A DNA stretch of 64,000 bases from Kalmusia sp. IMI 367209 (GCA_027946365.1 JAPEUQ010000002.1:3162001-3226000), one strand, 5' to 3'; positions 34,927 to 46,750 are shown, counted from the first letter of the stretch. Notes: a model not told the origin generated them from the sequence alone. Translations and numbers: made by a program.

Positions 34927-35587
34927 GTATATGCGTGTGCGCTGCACCTCGCAAGCAGCCAACTTACCAATATTGGGGAAGGATGATCGTCGCGTAAAAT
35001 AATAGGCTGCGGAAGTGGCTTGTGATCAACACGTAATCCGAGATCTTTGCAGGCATGACGACTATATTCCGAATCAAATAATGCGCAGATTGACCGCAAC
35101 ATGTGTCGACACCCACGTAGCTGCATCGCCACCAATGAGCTTCGTCGGGTCAGATGTTTCGAAGCACGATGCGGCCGATCATCACCCACACACACGGATC
35201 TTCCGCTATCGCATGTTTGTGCCACTCTCTAACTGCCATTACTCTGAACTGAGCGAGCAATTGCTCGGTTATCAAAAGTGCTATTTGCCAGAGAGCATGC
35301 CACGGGCTCTGTCCGGTCAGGCTTTTATCCACATATTGATCTATTGCTCGCAGCTGCACGTCTATCGCTCGCCTCCGCTTAGCTTCTCCGCCCGTATATA
35401 CGGGACCCTTAAAGTTTAGTGTGTCATTTGGAATTATCATCCTGCAGGACATACCGCCGGACGTGAACCTTATCTCGACAACGCAAGGGGTACTGTCTTT
35501 CACATAACAAGCACCGTATCAGCGGTTTGTACCGCTCGATCTATCACGTTTTTCTTGTCAACACTATCCCAAGCACACAATGTGAAT
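34927..35587. other. intergenic region with a 14-bp palindrome at 35391-35404
   Basis: No supported gene; overlapping frames on both strands are featureless. The palindrome CCCGTATATACGGG is about 184 bp before the next ATG and embeds a TATATA, so it may be the core promoter of the following gene. Confidence 0.5.
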
Positions 35588-36403
35588 ATGGATAACGTAG
35601 ATCCAAACACATTTTTATCGATTCCACAAACTGCCCTCCATCAACCTCACGAAACGTTGTTCACCGTCATTCTCTCCCAGCCATCGCTGCACACAGCACT
35701 TCCCGATCTCGAGAATCTTTTTGGAGATGCTACATTCGGAGGCCAATCGACGACTCAGGGTAACTTTGAATCCTCGCCAGGGAGCACACCGACGGGCACC
35801 GATGGCCTTCCACTGACCCGTCAACGGCATCCTTCCACCGCTGCTCCCCAAGAAACGGGCACAGAATCGAAGGACGACAATCTCGGTGCCGCGTACCAAG
35901 GCCTTCCTAAAGATGCAAAAATTGGCATCATCGTGGGCATCGTAGTTATCGTCTTGCTTTCCTTACTCGGGTGCGGCATGTGCTTTTTAGACTGCAGAAG
36001 GCGGCATAGACGACGTAAAGAGCGAAGAGACAATCGCGATTCGGAATTGATGATGTTGGAGATGGAGATGAGGAATGGACAAACGGAGCAGCAGAGACGT
36101 ACTCGGAAAGGATTGTGGGATCACTTGAAGCCAGCGAATGGTGACGAGGACAAGCTTGTTGCGAACGTTACGACTGCGGACGCTTCAGAAGTCACAACAA
36201 AACCGGACGCGCCTAACGTAAGGAAGGATAGCACAATTGGGACCATTGGGTCTACGAGGAACGGAAGTGATGCCGGCTGGTCGCCAGCATACATCCCTCG
36301 GGACAGAGCTAGCATTGTGTCGTCAGTCCCTAGTCTTACGTCCTCAGCAAGTGGGAGACCAGCTCTACCAAGGAGCTTTTTAGACGGCGGGGTGCGGAGA
36401 TGA
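35588..36403 (+). CDS. single-pass membrane protein of unknown function, 271 aa
   Basis: Single exon from ATG 35588 (MDNVDPNTFLSIPQ); the frame is open further upstream only through non-ATG codons, so an unrecognised 5' exon with a signal peptide is possible. About 120 polar, Ser/Thr/Pro-rich residues (TTQGNFESSPGSTPTGTDG) are followed by one strong transmembrane helix (IGIIVGIVVIVLLSLLGCGM, residues about 112-133) with cysteines at its inner edge. A basic anchor (CRRRHRRRKERRDNRD) and a 120-residue polar cytoplasmic tail follow. This is the layout of fungal wall-sensor-like or mid2-like proteins, but no sensor domain is visible, so no function is claimed. Confidence 0.6.
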   Translation: MDNVDPNTFLSIPQTALHQPHETLFTVILSQPSLHTALPDLENLFGDATFGGQSTTQGNFESSPGSTPTGTDGLPLTRQRHPSTAAPQETGTESKDDNLGAAYQGLPKDAKIGIIVGIVVIVLLSLLGCGMCFLDCRRRHRRRKERRDNRDSELMMLEMEMRNGQTEQQRRTRKGLWDHLKPANGDEDKLVANVTTADASEVTTKPDAPNVRKDSTIGTIGSTRNGSDAGWSPAYIPRDRASIVSSVPSLTSSASGRPALPRSFLDGGVRR

Positions 36404-37140
36404 TGGTACTGAATACAGAATAGATAGACGAGCTCGTGCTCCGAAGATGTACTCACATATGATATCCCACATTTGAATGAGCTCCTCTTCGACTTATTTA
36501 CTGTATCAATATGCAATGGAGTAATATTGAATTTCATTGCGGCATTGGTGATGAAACGCCATTTCGTGGCTAGTGGATCCTGCGGCGTTTATTCACGTCC
36601 TAATCCGGCATAGCCGAGTCATCCCTGGTCTCACCTTGAGAACATGCACCGTGTCTTCAACACAACAACATCGGACAAGGAATCTCGTAGCGCACCGATA
36701 GCCGCTTCTAAGAACTTTACGATTTCTTGATCTACTCAGGTTATCGACCAAGTTCCCCCTTGATCCCGAACGTTGCATGCTTCGGTACGCATGCCAATAA
36801 GCGCCGACATACGTCTTTGAAGATACGGATGATGACAAGAGAGTTAAAAGTATTCAGCTACATAAGGTAGCAATTAGGGCGATCCGATTGGAGAGATGCC
36901 ATCGGCGTGGCGGTCCTCGGAGAGAGAGGACCGAGGCGCGTATACATCTATTGCACAAACGGAGGATGCAGGTGCTGAATTGACGGCGCGTGGGAAAGAG
37001 GTCGAACACGAGTCTTCGTAAGTGGCACATGGAATCCTGGTCCTTTTTAGATGAACGCCTTGCTACCAATAATACTTATGATTCTTATCCTACTTTATCA
37101 CCATATTTCCGGCTATCGCACACACCCCTTTACTCAGACC
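36404..37140. other. intergenic region, promoter of PTR2
   Basis: No coding signal. The last 90 bases form an in-frame hydrophobic extension of PTR2 from ATG 37051, but the sequence is pyrimidine-rich and looks like a leader. Confidence 0.55.
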
Positions 37141-38948
37141 ATGAAAAGCGTGCAGCTAACCGATACCAGATCTATTCTATCCAACATCCGCAATAACGGG
37201 CCGTCTAGTGATCCATCAGCTTCAGAGACAAACATCAACATACCAACGGTAGATGACTTCGCGACACTTCCCAAAGTATCTGACAAGCTTCCTTGGGGCG
37301 CGTTCCTTGTTGCCATCGTCGAACTCTGCGAGCGATTTGCCTATTATGGTCTGTCAGGTCCCTTCCAAAATTACATGTCCAACAAGTACGAAGACCCAAA
37401 TGGCTTGCCAGGAGCTCTTGGCCTGAAGCAGTCCGGCGCAACTGCACTATCTAACTTCTTCCAATTCTGGTGTTATATCACTCCAACCGTGGGTGCGATC
37501 GTCGCAGATCAGTACCTTGGGAAGTACTTAACGATTAAATACTTCTCTATATTGTACATGGTCGGCATAGTTGTATTGTTCGTCACTAGTCTACCTTATT
37601 CTATTGAACATGGAGGCGCTTTTCCAGGACTCATTGCAGCTATGATAATCATTGGGTTAGGGACAGGAGGCATCAAGTCAAATGTCTCGCCGCTGATCGC
37701 GGAACAAGTTCAGTCCACAAAGCCTTTCATCAAACGCCTTCGAAACGGCAAGCGTGTTATTGTCGATCCCGAAGTCACAGTACAGCGTATCTATATGATT
37801 TTCTACATGTGTATTAACATCGGATCGATCTCAGCTGTTGCTACCACCACTCTCGAGTTGCACGTAGGCTTCTGGAGCGCTTATCTACTTCCCCTACTTA
37901 TGTTTGGTGTTGGTTTCTTCATCTTAGTATCAGGTAGGAAGAGATATGTGATCAAGCCGCCACAGGGTGGTGTGATAGGAAATTGTTTCAGAGCCTTGTG
38001 GATAGCCTCCAGGAACAGGTTCGATCTCGACAGCGCGAAGCCATCACTCCAGGAACCCGGCCGTAAGAGACATCGCATCAAATGGGACGACAAATTCATA
38101 GACGAACTCAAAACAGCGCTGCTGGCTTGCAAGGTCTTCCTTTTCTTCCCAGTGTACTGGCTGGCATTCTCGCAAATGATGAACAACTTCATCTCTCAAG
38201 GTATGCAACAAAGAAATCGTCTCACCGATGTGAATGCAGTTGTTAACCACCGCCAGCCGGTCAAATGCAACTCCACGGTCTACCTAACGACATTTTGCCC
38301 AACATCGACCCCATAACACTGATCATTCTCATTCCTGTTGTAGACCGCATCGTCTACCCATTCATCCGCACGCGTCTCCGCCTCGCCTTCACGCCTACCA
38401 CGCGTATAACATGGGGTTTTATTATCGCCTCGCTAGCCATGGCCTACGCCGCCATCCTGCAATCCCATATCTATGCTTCAGCGCCTTGCTACTCACAACC
38501 CTCAAATTGCGATGCCGGAAAGATCGCCGATGGCAAATACGAACCAAATCAAGTGCATATCGCATGGCAAGCTCCAGCATATATCCTTGTTGCGTTAAGT
38601 GAGATATTAGCCAGCATCACAGGTCTGGAACTTGCGTATGCGAAAGCACCAGAGAATATGAAAAGCTTTATCATGTCGCTTTTCTTGTTAACGTCTGCGG
38701 CCGGGAGTGCGCTAGGAATATTGATCGCACCCAGCGCAACAGATCCGTATTTGGTATGGTTCTATGGGGGATTAGCGGTCGCAGCTGGAGCAACTGGGGG
38801 CGTCTTTCACTGGACGTTTCGAAATCTGGGCGAGGGTGGCGACGCAAGGATCCGGGGTGTATATATTGAGAGTCCTGCAGACGAAGAGATCGAGCTGATG
38901 GAACGGAAGAGCGATGATCCTCAAGAGGCGGCAGAGGCGCGTGTTTGA
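37141..38948 (+). CDS. PTR2: PTR2-type proton-coupled oligopeptide transporter (POT family), 583 aa
   Basis: Exons 37141..38200 and 38257..38948; the 56-nt intron gives NNFISQ-A-GQMQLHGLPND. POT hallmarks: ELCERFAYYGLSGPFQNY (ExxER proton/peptide motif), FFQFWCYITPTVGAIVADQY (signature 1) and FYMCINIGSISA (signature 2). There are about 12 hydrophobic helices, with a cytoplasmic loop rich in basic residues around RKRYVIKPP to RKRHRIKWDD and a hydrophilic C-terminal tail. It imports di- and tripeptides across the plasma membrane. I prefer the start at 37141 (good context, cytoplasmic polar N terminus MKSVQLTDTRS); ATG 37051 would add 30 mostly hydrophobic residues. It converges on a Zn2Cys6 factor only 91 bp away. 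Confidence 0.93.
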
Positions 38949-39039
38949 ACGAAAGATTGTAATTTTCGAAATATCTTATATGCTTAGGTTTATATGTCCA
39001 AGATAAACGTTCAAAGTCGTACTAAAGAATGGTACACTG

Positions 39040-41106
39040 CTATTCGGCATTGGAATACATCGAAAGATCCACCTCTCCCATCAACTTCGCACTCATCGTT
39101 CTTACCAGATCTTCCGTCCACTGCCATTCCCTTACACCCTGGTCCCCCAAAAGTTTGTTCAATGCTGCCAAGATCCACATTTGTACCTCCTCACTACAAT
39201 AGTCGAACGCAACGACAAACCCTAGCCACACATGACAAGCGCCAATAGGTCTATTCGCCCACGCGTCATCCCATATCTTGCAGATCTCTAGTGCGATAGT
39301 GCGACACTCAGCTTCGATAAGGTAGGAGGAGGGATCGTAAAGAGGAAGCAGCCTGAGAAGTAATTTATTGACGAGGATAGACAACGGCCAGTAGGTGGTA
39401 TATATGACAGCGATCTTCCAGTGGGTAAAGTGGTAAGCGGCTTGTATGGGGGTATCTTTCTCTTCGCTAGGAAGTTCGATAGCGAATGAGCCATCTATAA
39501 TCTTAGTTGTGAGTTGGGCGCCTATGTCGTCCAGGGACTTCTTCATAGTGTAGACCTTATTGAGGAGGGAATGCTGAACTTCCAGGCACATTTGGGCAAC
39601 ATCTGTAGTGTAGTCTGAGGATGTACTTTCGAGGTCGAGGTTTGGGCTTTGATGCTGCGCGAAGTCGATATCTGATATTTGAGTGGGCGAAAAGTTGTGG
39701 TATAGAGGATGAGTGAAATCGAAGTCAAGATCGGAGTCTAGAGGTGACATCTCTATTGACAAATTGTCTTTCCCAAAATCTTGTCCTGTGTTGACGATGC
39801 CTATGGATTGAAAGAATGGGTCGATGAGTGTATCAAGCTCTTGAGTTTCCATCAACAAGGTTGAAAACTGAGCCAATTGATGTAGAACTCGTGTATAAAG
39901 ATTGTCTTCGGGATTGGAGCTCATGTTTTCGAATGCTATATCGCGCCATTCTGGCAACAGGAGGAAGCAAGGTTCCAGTTTGTAAATTGATGTTGTTATC
40001 TGTACATTATCAGCGTTCGTTCCGCTTCAGAATACCTAGTTAGATACGGTGTTACCACTTACAATGCCGCCTCTTGTAAACCGTAATAATTCTTTTGCGA
40101 AAGCTTCCCGACAATTGTCAGGCCCTTGGATCTCTAACAATCGGCCTACCCCGCCTATATGAGCTAGATAATAGTTGCCTGTTCTTGGTCCAGCTAGCAC
40201 CTTGGGAATGATCAGCGGTGAAAATGATGGATGGTGTCATCGACTTACTTCGACAAGACTTAGCAGTACAGCAGCACAGAGTGTGTTCGAAGACATGCTG
40301 TGCTGAGGATCTTCCAAGCAGGTCTGCAGCTCTTGCACAGCAGTGAGGTAATACCTCGGATTATCAACTTCTGTCGAGCTTTTTGTGTAAGCTACTGTTG
40401 AATGTGCATGTATGAGACAGACTACAGCAGAGTCTAGAGCCGCGTTGTGACCAATGCGACGAGGAATCTCGTGTATGAAGGAGCCAAAAGCCGTTATACG
40501 AGACCCGACGTGGCCTGCTTCTATCGAATATACCAAGGCTCGTGCCAACTCATTAGGCGGAGACGATGACGGGTGTTGTAACAAGGGCGAATGGGAGAAG
40601 TCTAACAACCCTATGCTTGCCGAAGTTGCGTGATGAGGTGGGGATGACTTCTCCCGATTATCTTTCGAATACGATATCCGAAACTTGTAGACAACCGCTC
40701 CATTTTCGGCCCATTTCTCGGTCAGTCGAGTCGGTCGTTTACTTCGATGCTCTTGACTAAAAGTGAGAACAAGCAATGTGTTGTTTGCAAAATTGATCAC
40801 CTGAGTTATCTCGACGTCTACTCGCCACGCTAGTGTTCGTTTTGTTGTTTAGTTGGGGCCCAAGGTCTTTGAAGGTATGCCGAGCAGGTGGACCTGGGCA
40901 ACATTTGCCATTCTTCTGACAATTGAGGCATCTCGGCCAGGACTCGTCACACTGAAGTCAATCGGTCAGATGTGTAAACCTATTCGAATAGATGCTGACC
41001 TTACCTTGATTTTCCGCTTTCGACATATGAAGCACCCTACTTATGTGAACACTCGGTTTCCATAATTGTAAAGACACTTACCAGTGCTCTTAGGTACGCC
41101 CACCAT
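39040..41106 (-). CDS. Zn2Cys6 fungal-type transcription factor, 603 aa
   Basis: Six exons: 41106..41082, 41039..41005, 40951..40801, 40751..40249, 40200..40063 and 39999..39040. Introns are 42, 53, 49, 48 and 63 nt and every join keeps frame. The first exons assemble MVGVPKST-V-GCFICRKRKIK-CDESWPRCLNCQKNGKCC, a full C-x2-C-x6-C-x6-C-x2-C-x6-C cluster spread over three exons, as is common in this class. The exon 3-4 junction uses the second AG (TTTTAGTCAAG); the first AG would bring a stop. The rest is a helical regulatory region (VCLIHAHSTVAYTK, ECRTIALEICKIWDDAWANRP) typical of fungal-specific transcription factors. A nuclear regulator; being tail-to-tail with PTR2, it could control nitrogen or peptide use, which is only inference. 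Confidence 0.9.
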
Positions 41107-42159
41107 TGCTTTAGCTTGAACGAAGGAGAAACAGAATCATCTCTTTTAGCTTACCGATGACGACCTTGGCAGAAAGCTAGGCAAATGCACTGGTACTGTA
41201 TGGTGGCAGGGATTGCGGCGTCGCAAACGCAGGGTAGTCTTCTAGATGATTACTATAGTGTTGACGCAAGCTGAAGTCTGGGGCCATGACCCTCCAAAAC
41301 CATGGCACTGGTTGGTAGGAACGGGATACGTGACCCAAAGCGGTAAGGAGCAGGGGTTATTCAGCTGATCAAATACCCAGCTCAGCCTCAAAAAGCAGTT
41401 CGGTTTTCATAACAGCTGCTGAGCCGTTGAGTGTTGCAAAAAGCCGTCTATGCTGAATCGCCCTCTTCGCATGCGTCCAAAGTTCAGTGTGAGTGTAAAG
41501 TCGTGGTACCGCTGTCTATTCGTTGGCCCTGACATCGGGCGCCTCAGATAAGCAGGGCAAGATCCCTATTGCCTGCATCGTCAACATTCTTTTGAACACA
41601 GGTTTATCGGACCCAAGATTAGGGATAACGGTGCTGAGTTTCTCACGGTTCAGCTCATGCGAAAAGATTGGTCAGTTTGCTCATGCTAGGGTTGTCTGCC
41701 AATCATCCGGCCAAGATCCACTCCGCCACGTCGTTAATATCAACGCGTGCGGACAGATATTGTTCAGAATTAAAATAGAGCGCTTTAGGGCAACCGGACT
41801 TTATTCTAGGTTGATTGTAACTTCTAGATGCTTCTCGTGCAAGCGGCCACTAGCGCACGGGTGTAAGATTGCTTAGTCCCCAGAGGCCCCCTGCGGCATC
41901 AACACGGGACGTCACTGCGGCTATCTGCCTGAAGCGTCCTTCCGCATCGATTATGATTCGAAACCAGTGAATGTCATTATGTGGCTTCCAACCGTGTGCA
42001 ACAAGAATGAATGTGCACCCTATGAATGAGTACTATAGGTAGGCGCAATGAACATGAGAGCGCAAGTTGAAATATAATCTGCGTAAGAATGTACATGAGA
42101 ACACAAGAAAATAGACAGCTGTGCACCATGTATAAGTATCGGGACAGACCGAGCTGAAC
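41107..42159. other. intergenic region, no supported gene
   Basis: About 1.05 kb. The plus-strand frame at 41523-41876 begins at a TTG, lacks a domain and is not accepted. Contains the promoter of the Zn2Cys6 factor. Confidence 0.55.
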
Positions 42160-43435
42160 TCAGCTAGGTATCAAAAACCTTTTTGTCGAGGTCTTACCGA
42201 AGGTAACTGGATTTACGAGATCGTTGTGCTGCTGCTTACGGTACCATCCTAATGTTCGACTCAATGGTCCATCATCCCTACATATTCCAACCTCATTTAG
42301 CTCTTCATGGGACTGATAGCCCTCATGCCACTTGATGCAGTGCGGGATGTGCGGACATCGTATGATGACCTTCTGGCCGTTGCACCGACCGCACGCTTCT
42401 GAACACTTCACCCACGGGTCACATCCTTTGCGCGACTGGTTGTCCATTTTATGCTCCAAAATAATGTGTTGGGGAACCATACAGCGCTGATTATGGCATA
42501 AATGCGATACATCCCAGCTTTCATCCAGAGACTCTCCGTCCTTGAATACCGTTTCCAGCCTCCCAGGTTTCGAGTGGCCGCCGGCCCAAAGCACAAGCTC
42601 TTGGAGATAGGCGAAGTGGGTGACTCCTATAGCATTTACTTGTATGTATCCCTCGTGAGCATACCCGTCTTTGTTCTCTCGGGTCGTGCCCTTTGACATG
42701 GTACAATACGTGCACCAGCTTTGCGCGGGCTTGAAAGACCGCTTGAGCCGAATGTGCTTGAGTATGTGGCGAGCATTCACGGCGCCTTGACATAGACCGT
42801 GAGTCCTAGTTGCTCGTACATCCATTCCTTCCTGACAAGCCCTGCGCAATGCGGCGACATCTTCTTTCGTGCTACTCAGCACAGGATAAGATACGTGCTC
42901 CGCATCACTGAAGCCATCGTCGTCATCTTCATCGGAGCTAGGCACGTAGTCATCCTCGTCCCCTGAGCCTGAGCTAGAAGCTACCGCGGAGGTGTATCGA
43001 ACATTTAGACTTGGCTCTGGCGTGTTGTCGTCCTCGGTGGCTGGACTCATAGGAGACTCGGAGTCGCAAACGTTATCCGCCTTTGATTGAAGTAGACTAG
43101 GGGCCCTGTCATTTGAGTCCCAGTCTAGCATCCCATCATCCTTGAACTTGTCTATCGCGTCGCTAGCTCGCAATAAGCGTCGCCTATCATTGCCTCCGCT
43201 ACTCTTGGTGCTGGTATCAGTCTCCTTCGGCTTGCTACGGCTTTTTTTGGTGATGAGGACTATAGGATGCCGTTGCATCTGGGTCGTGTATTCCAGTCGG
43301 TGGGTCTATGGTCAAGTACGTCAGTGTGCTGTGCCATGATTCCAAAGCTTAAGGCTCTGATCATACCTTTTGGCTTGTAGCTTTCCCCTTAGACTGATTC
43401 GATCGAGTATATCGCGGGCTATACTGTCTTCCCAT
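42160..43435 (-). CDS. His-Me finger protein with homing-endonuclease-type zinc-binding loop, 404 aa
   Basis: Exons 43435..43367 and 43305..42160; the 61-nt intron (donor GTATGA, acceptor CCATAG) is phase 0 and adds MGRQYSPRYTRSNQSKGK. The N-terminal half is disordered with an acidic stretch (SGSGDEDDYVPSSDEDDDDG). The second half has a Cys/His-rich fold: WCTYCTMSKGT, then VSHLCHNQRCMVPQHI and MDNQSRKGC, followed by CSEACGRCNGQ and IIRCPHIPHC. The SHLCHN...C..P.H...E...DN..R...C pattern is that of the I-PpoI-type zinc-binding loop. The His of SHLCH and the Asn of MDNQSR correspond to the nuclease's catalytic His and Mg-binding Asn, so both active residues are kept. The gene is free-standing, not in rDNA or an intron. 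Its natural role is unknown; it may be a domesticated nuclease or chromatin protein. Confidence 0.85.
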
Positions 43436-45391
43436 TCTACTCTAGATGGGCTCCGAAAGACGTGGAATGTAAGGTGAATGCACAAATAGTATGGAATAAG
43501 TTGGATTCGATCGTTCTAGGATCTGCAACATGCTCATGAAAAATTTCGGTGCCACGCCATGATTGTGACACAGTATAACGCAATACCTTGTAAGACCCGC
43601 TTTGCAAGGGTCGTAAGGTCCATTTTGACGCCATGATCGCAAGCAGGGCGCGTCGGATATAGCGCCTTAATTTAAGGTCCTAGTTACGTGGCATTATGAG
43701 CACATTTTCGTGATGAGAGAGAATCATATAGAAGCCATCTCAGTGGACACTAGCGGATCTCTGTCAATTTTGCGATAGAAAAAGTGACTCGTCACTGCTG
43801 CGAGCGACTTCGTTGCTACCATGCAGTAGCCTTGTGCCACAGTCAACTCACAACACGCTGAGAATTGCCCGATTACAAATTCAACCGTGCCGATATCTCC
43901 ATTGGTAGGCAAATGCACGCGTAATTGATGCGAGGTTCAAGAGGAGAAGCCTGTCATTTTTCACCGGCAGTGATAAGCCAGCAAGTCCTCTACCAGCACA
44001 CTTGCTTTCCCGTTGTCGCTTCTGCTCCTCAATCTGGTACAACTGCGATGATCCCGCACCAGCTCTTGAATTCGCACTGAAAGTGTCAGTACTAATAAAT
44101 GTTTTGCGCTCTGGAGCGTATTTCGATCTACGATTAACAACATAGCATTGACGGTATATCATCTGATTACTTTTTTACTCGAAGTACTTTTTAGATAGTG
44201 CACTTTATGAGAATCGTGCGATCTGGTTATCAAAGTATTGAGCGGGTTCTACAACACGCTGATAATGCTCAACACTTTACTAGTAAGAATGGATATCTAC
44301 TACTCTTTTCGACTTGATTTATACAAATATATTCACCCAGATATACCTTTCGCATATTTAACAACAGTATCCTTGAGACTTTCTACTGTCACATGAACCA
44401 TGACTGTTCTATCTGATTCGTGGTCAAGTAGTAGCTAACATATATCTATATTAGATCCTTTGATTGTACCTGGAGCAGGCAGGTAGGTAGTGACGGTAAA
44501 GTAGTCGTTTTCAATCCTACATCGAACATGCTATTATGTGCTTCCACCTTCTGCCGATCTTCAATATTTAGTGATGTAGGGCCTATTGAGGCTGAGTGTG
44601 TAGTATGATTCAGATGTCCATATCATGTTGCCGTCAAAACACTAATACAATCATCATTCAATGCAACTTCGAACTGCACCTTGTTTTAAACAACAAGTTA
44701 TCCAATGATGATGTGTCGAGGAACCGAAACCGAAAACCATATATGATGCATCCAACATCATGTCGCGAATGGGTATAGTAGATATAAGATAGACACAACA
44801 TGCAATGACCTATGCAAGGGTGCGCCGTTGCGGCGAAACATATAATCGCCATCATGACAAGCATCCTAACCAAATACATACACCGATAAATAGCGGACAT
44901 CCGACACTAGAATTTCAATCAAGCTATGCAAGCACTCGACCGGGGCTCGAGCAGCGTAAGCGAGCAGCGGAGCGGACAAGCCCCTGCTTACTCAACACCG
45001 TGATACGGCTCCAGGACTCCACGAGCCGCTTTGTACCACCATTCTTAGAAATTCTGAATCAATGTAACCATTTACGCTTTCGGAAAATTTCTTACTATCC
45101 ATCATTGCGGTGATTGGCATGCTTCATGCACTCGTTAGCGACGCCTAAAGCGCTATCGGAAAACCCCAATGAGATCAAACCTCTGCTCGCGGAGGCTGAC
45201 CGAATCATCAAAAATCCAAGCAAGACGCAATGCAAACTTTCAGCTTATATAAGTAATGACCAGTCTCGCTACATATAACCTCTATCATACCTTGGTTTTG
45301 AACTTCGAAACAAGCAGCAACATTCTTTTTTCCTTTTAGTCACTCTTTCATCCACTTTCGTTCAGCACAAATAAATTCATATCAACTCGCA
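43436..45391. other. gene-poor stretch, AT-rich between about 44100 and 44800
   Basis: Nearly 2 kb with no supported gene. Short frames (43724-43918, 44658-44900, 44805-45113) lack domains. The last 150 bp is the promoter of the polysaccharide lyase gene with a TATA box. No transposon ends recognised. Confidence 0.55.
45246..45253 (+). promoter_or_regulatory. TATA box of polysaccharide lyase gene
   Basis: TATATAAG 139-146 bp before the ATG at 45392, followed by an A/C-rich leader; same spacing as the other inducible genes here. Confidence 0.55.
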
Positions 45392-46192
45392 ATGTCCCTC
45401 ATAGCCAAGTCAACCCTCTTCTTTATCCTCGGCCTCAGCCTCGCTGCTCCCGCTCCCACAACCCCATACCCTGTCTTCCCTCGAGACTTAAAACCCTCCT
45501 GCGCCCCAGGCGGCAACTTTGACCTCTCACACTTCAATCTCCAACTGCCTATCGGCAAATATCACAAGCCTGACCAAATCAAGGGTGATGAGCTGTCTGG
45601 CTGCGAAGGCTGGCAAAACAAACAATACTTCTTCACGTCCTCCGACGATGGCGCCCTCGTCCTGAAAGTTCCCGGCTCATCCGATAGCTCCGGCTGCGTT
45701 ACCACAAAGAATAGCAAGCACTGCCGCACAGAGCTGCGCGAAGCGTCGCCGAACTCTTGGTCGCCAAAGGCAGCTGTCAATCGCCTGCGCGCCTCGCTCC
45801 AAGTTGTAAAGGCTGATGATTCAAAACATGGGACGGTCGTTGGGCAGATTCATGTTGATGATGATGTCTCGAAGAAGCCTGTGTGCGAGTTGTTTGTCAA
45901 TGAAGAGGGTGTGGTTGAAATGGGTGTCGAGCAAATCCCTGACGAGAGCAGCCTCAAGTTCACCAAGGTGGGCAAGATTACGATCGGGGAGAAATTCGAG
46001 TACGAGATCCGCTATGAAAAGGGGAAGCTGAGTGTTATTATCGATGGCGGGGAACAGCAATTCTTGGATACTGGGAGTCTCCAGAGTCCGCTGAGCTACT
46101 TCAAGGCTGGCAATTATAACCAGGGAGACTCTCCGAGTGAGGTACATTTCTACAGCATCGATATCCAGCACGGCAAGGCCAAGAAGTCATGA
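45392..46192 (+). CDS. secreted polysaccharide lyase of the alginate-lyase-2 fold (PL7/PL20), 266 aa
   Basis: Single exon. Signal peptide MSLIAKSTLFFILGLSLAAPAP. The mature part starts near FDLSHFNLQLPIG, the first beta-strand block of the jelly-roll lyases. Conserved active-site strands are visible: HCRTELREAS (R-x-E-L-R), VVGQIHVDDD (Q-I-H) and YFKAGNYNQGD (Y-F-K-A-G-x-Y-x-Q), the three signature motifs of PL7 and the related PL20 glucuronan lyases. Fungal members more often act on glucuronan than on alginate, so glucuronan lyase is my preferred guess. The enzyme cleaves uronate polymers by beta-elimination outside the cell. Four or more Cys suggest disulfides. A TATA box lies about 140 bp upstream. 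Confidence 0.92.
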   Translation: MSLIAKSTLFFILGLSLAAPAPTTPYPVFPRDLKPSCAPGGNFDLSHFNLQLPIGKYHKPDQIKGDELSGCEGWQNKQYFFTSSDDGALVLKVPGSSDSSGCVTTKNSKHCRTELREASPNSWSPKAAVNRLRASLQVVKADDSKHGTVVGQIHVDDDVSKKPVCELFVNEEGVVEMGVEQIPDESSLKFTKVGKITIGEKFEYEIRYEKGKLSVIIDGGEQQFLDTGSLQSPLSYFKAGNYNQGDSPSEVHFYSIDIQHGKAKKS

Positions 46193-46750
46193 GATGAGTC
46201 AACTTTAGGCTGAGGAAGGAGTTTAGTCCACTATTTATCACACCTGCGCATGCACATTGTTTATGCCATTCTCTGTAGCTTTGTTTCTCGAACTGGAGAT
46301 TGATGTATCATTCTTCGTCTATCTCTCTGCATCACTGTCTTGGTTTATCATGGCTGTATATCACGAAAACATTAGGAAAGCATTCATCTATGAACCCTTC
46401 ATATGATGTTCCATTACGGACATTGCCGTCGTTGACTAGCTATCTGCACTATCCATTCCAAGTCAGAATGCCTGAGGGCCAGAAAAGAGAATGCTATACC
46501 CTCCAATTCGCCTGCTCCTCCAAAACAACAACAAGAGAGCGTTGATAAACAAACCCTATAACACAATATCAAGAATGTTCATTCTGTCGTAAAGTAGCCC
46601 CATTAATAAGTGTACCCACCCAGAGCCCATATTCGCCGATGACCCAACCAGCAGATGTTCTCCTTGAGATCTGAGAGCGCCAAATCGTAACGTTCGTTAA
46701 ATCTCACAAATATCATACAGCAGCGATCTCAAAAAGGGCATTTATCGGAT
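46193..46750. other. convergent intergenic region
   Basis: Holds the 3' flanks of the lyase gene and the C2H2 factor. The plus-strand frame at 46300-46545 has no domain. Nothing else seen. Confidence 0.6.

Noticed and set aside
37051..37140. N-terminal extension of PTR2 from ATG 37051
   Set aside because: Adds a hydrophobic segment to a family with a cytoplasmic polar N terminus; the downstream ATG has the better context.
41523..41876. Plus-strand 117-codon frame
   Set aside because: Starts at a TTG, has no domain and lies in a promoter region.
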